Made by a program: the position numbers and the translations under genes | The notes under the pieces: model-generated | Database searches by the model: none | What the model saw: only the letters and a program-made list of their open reading frames with translations | Told to the model about the DNA's origin: nothing | Shown: piece by piece, positions 63,765 through 64,000 of the stretch | How positions within the stretch are numbered: the stretch's first letter is position 1 | Layout of the letters: each line of letters starts with the position of its first letter | Origin: Paroedura picta | Lineage: Eukaryota; Chordata; Lepidosauria; Squamata; Gekkonidae | Direction: 5' to 3' | DNA: 64,000 nucleotides | NCBI RefSeq assembly: GCF_049243985.1 | Contig: NC_135369.1 | Location: 22,862,765-22,926,764 of the forward strand

Positions 63765-63940
63765 AAGGTTTACCGATTCAGGCTTGGAAACTCCTGGAGA
63801 TTTGGGGATGGAGCCTGGGGAGTATATGGACCTCAATGGGGTACAAGGCCACATCTATTTTCTCCAGGGGAACTGATCTCTGTTGCTTGGGGATGAGCTG
63901 TAATTCCAGGGATAGCCCGGATCTCACCCGGAGGTATCCT
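63765..63940 (+). repeat. Dispersed repeat of the AGGGTTGCC family, ends eroded
   Basis: GGAAACTCCTGGAGATTTGG, CTCCAGGGGAACTGATCTCT and GAGCTGTAATTCCAGGG follow the family core. After TM7SF2 exon 6. Confidence 0.6.
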
Positions 63941-64000
63941 TAGTGAGGAGGGAGGACAAGAAGACACAGATGAATTGCTCCATGGCTCATTCCGCACATA

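Overview
The window is vertebrate nuclear DNA, most likely from a squamate reptile. The gene order CDCA5 - ZFPL1 - TMEM262 - VPS51 - TM7SF2 is the same as on human 11q13. The repeat content is reptilian: CR1 LINE 3' ends, tRNA-derived SINEs with CTT tails, 5S-derived SINEs, many short hAT elements with 8-bp target duplications, and GATA and ATT microsatellites. Genes have short GT-AG exons in repeat-filled introns. I cannot fix the species.

Layout. 949-2367 (-) is a large 5' coding exon of a gene I do not recognise, with a candidate PP1-docking motif. 6314-13468 (-) is CDCA5 (sororin, 6 exons, 302 aa). It shares a GC-rich divergent promoter region with ZFPL1 at 15347-22227 (+, 7 coding exons, 325 aa). 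23985-26549 (-) is TMEM262 (CatSper auxiliary subunit, 3 exons, 117 aa), tail-to-tail with ZFPL1. 27979-39390 (+) is VPS51 (GARP/EARP subunit, 10 exons, 781 aa). 39.6-48.9 kb is repeat-dominated intergenic DNA. 48916-50849 (+) is a leucine-rich-repeat exon that resembles the TLR5 ectodomain and stops right after the C-terminal LRR cap, with no membrane or TIR segment: a candidate soluble TLR5-like gene. 56956-63461 (+) holds the first six coding exons of TM7SF2 (delta-14 sterol reductase), which runs off the right edge.

The conserved genes are unrelated housekeeping or germline functions (sister-chromatid cohesion, Golgi structure, sperm calcium channel, endosome-Golgi tethering, cholesterol synthesis) held together by ancestral synteny, not one pathway. 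All exon models below were joined by hand from splice sites and reading phase, and every junction keeps frame.

The most interesting items are the soluble TLR5-like gene lying inside a conserved VPS51-TM7SF2 interval; inverted repeats carrying hammerhead-ribozyme-like cores, of the sort known from Penelope-like elements; a SPIN-like hAT element; several clean nested insertions with perfect 8-bp target duplications; and a GC-rich repeat family that begins with a conserved hairpin.
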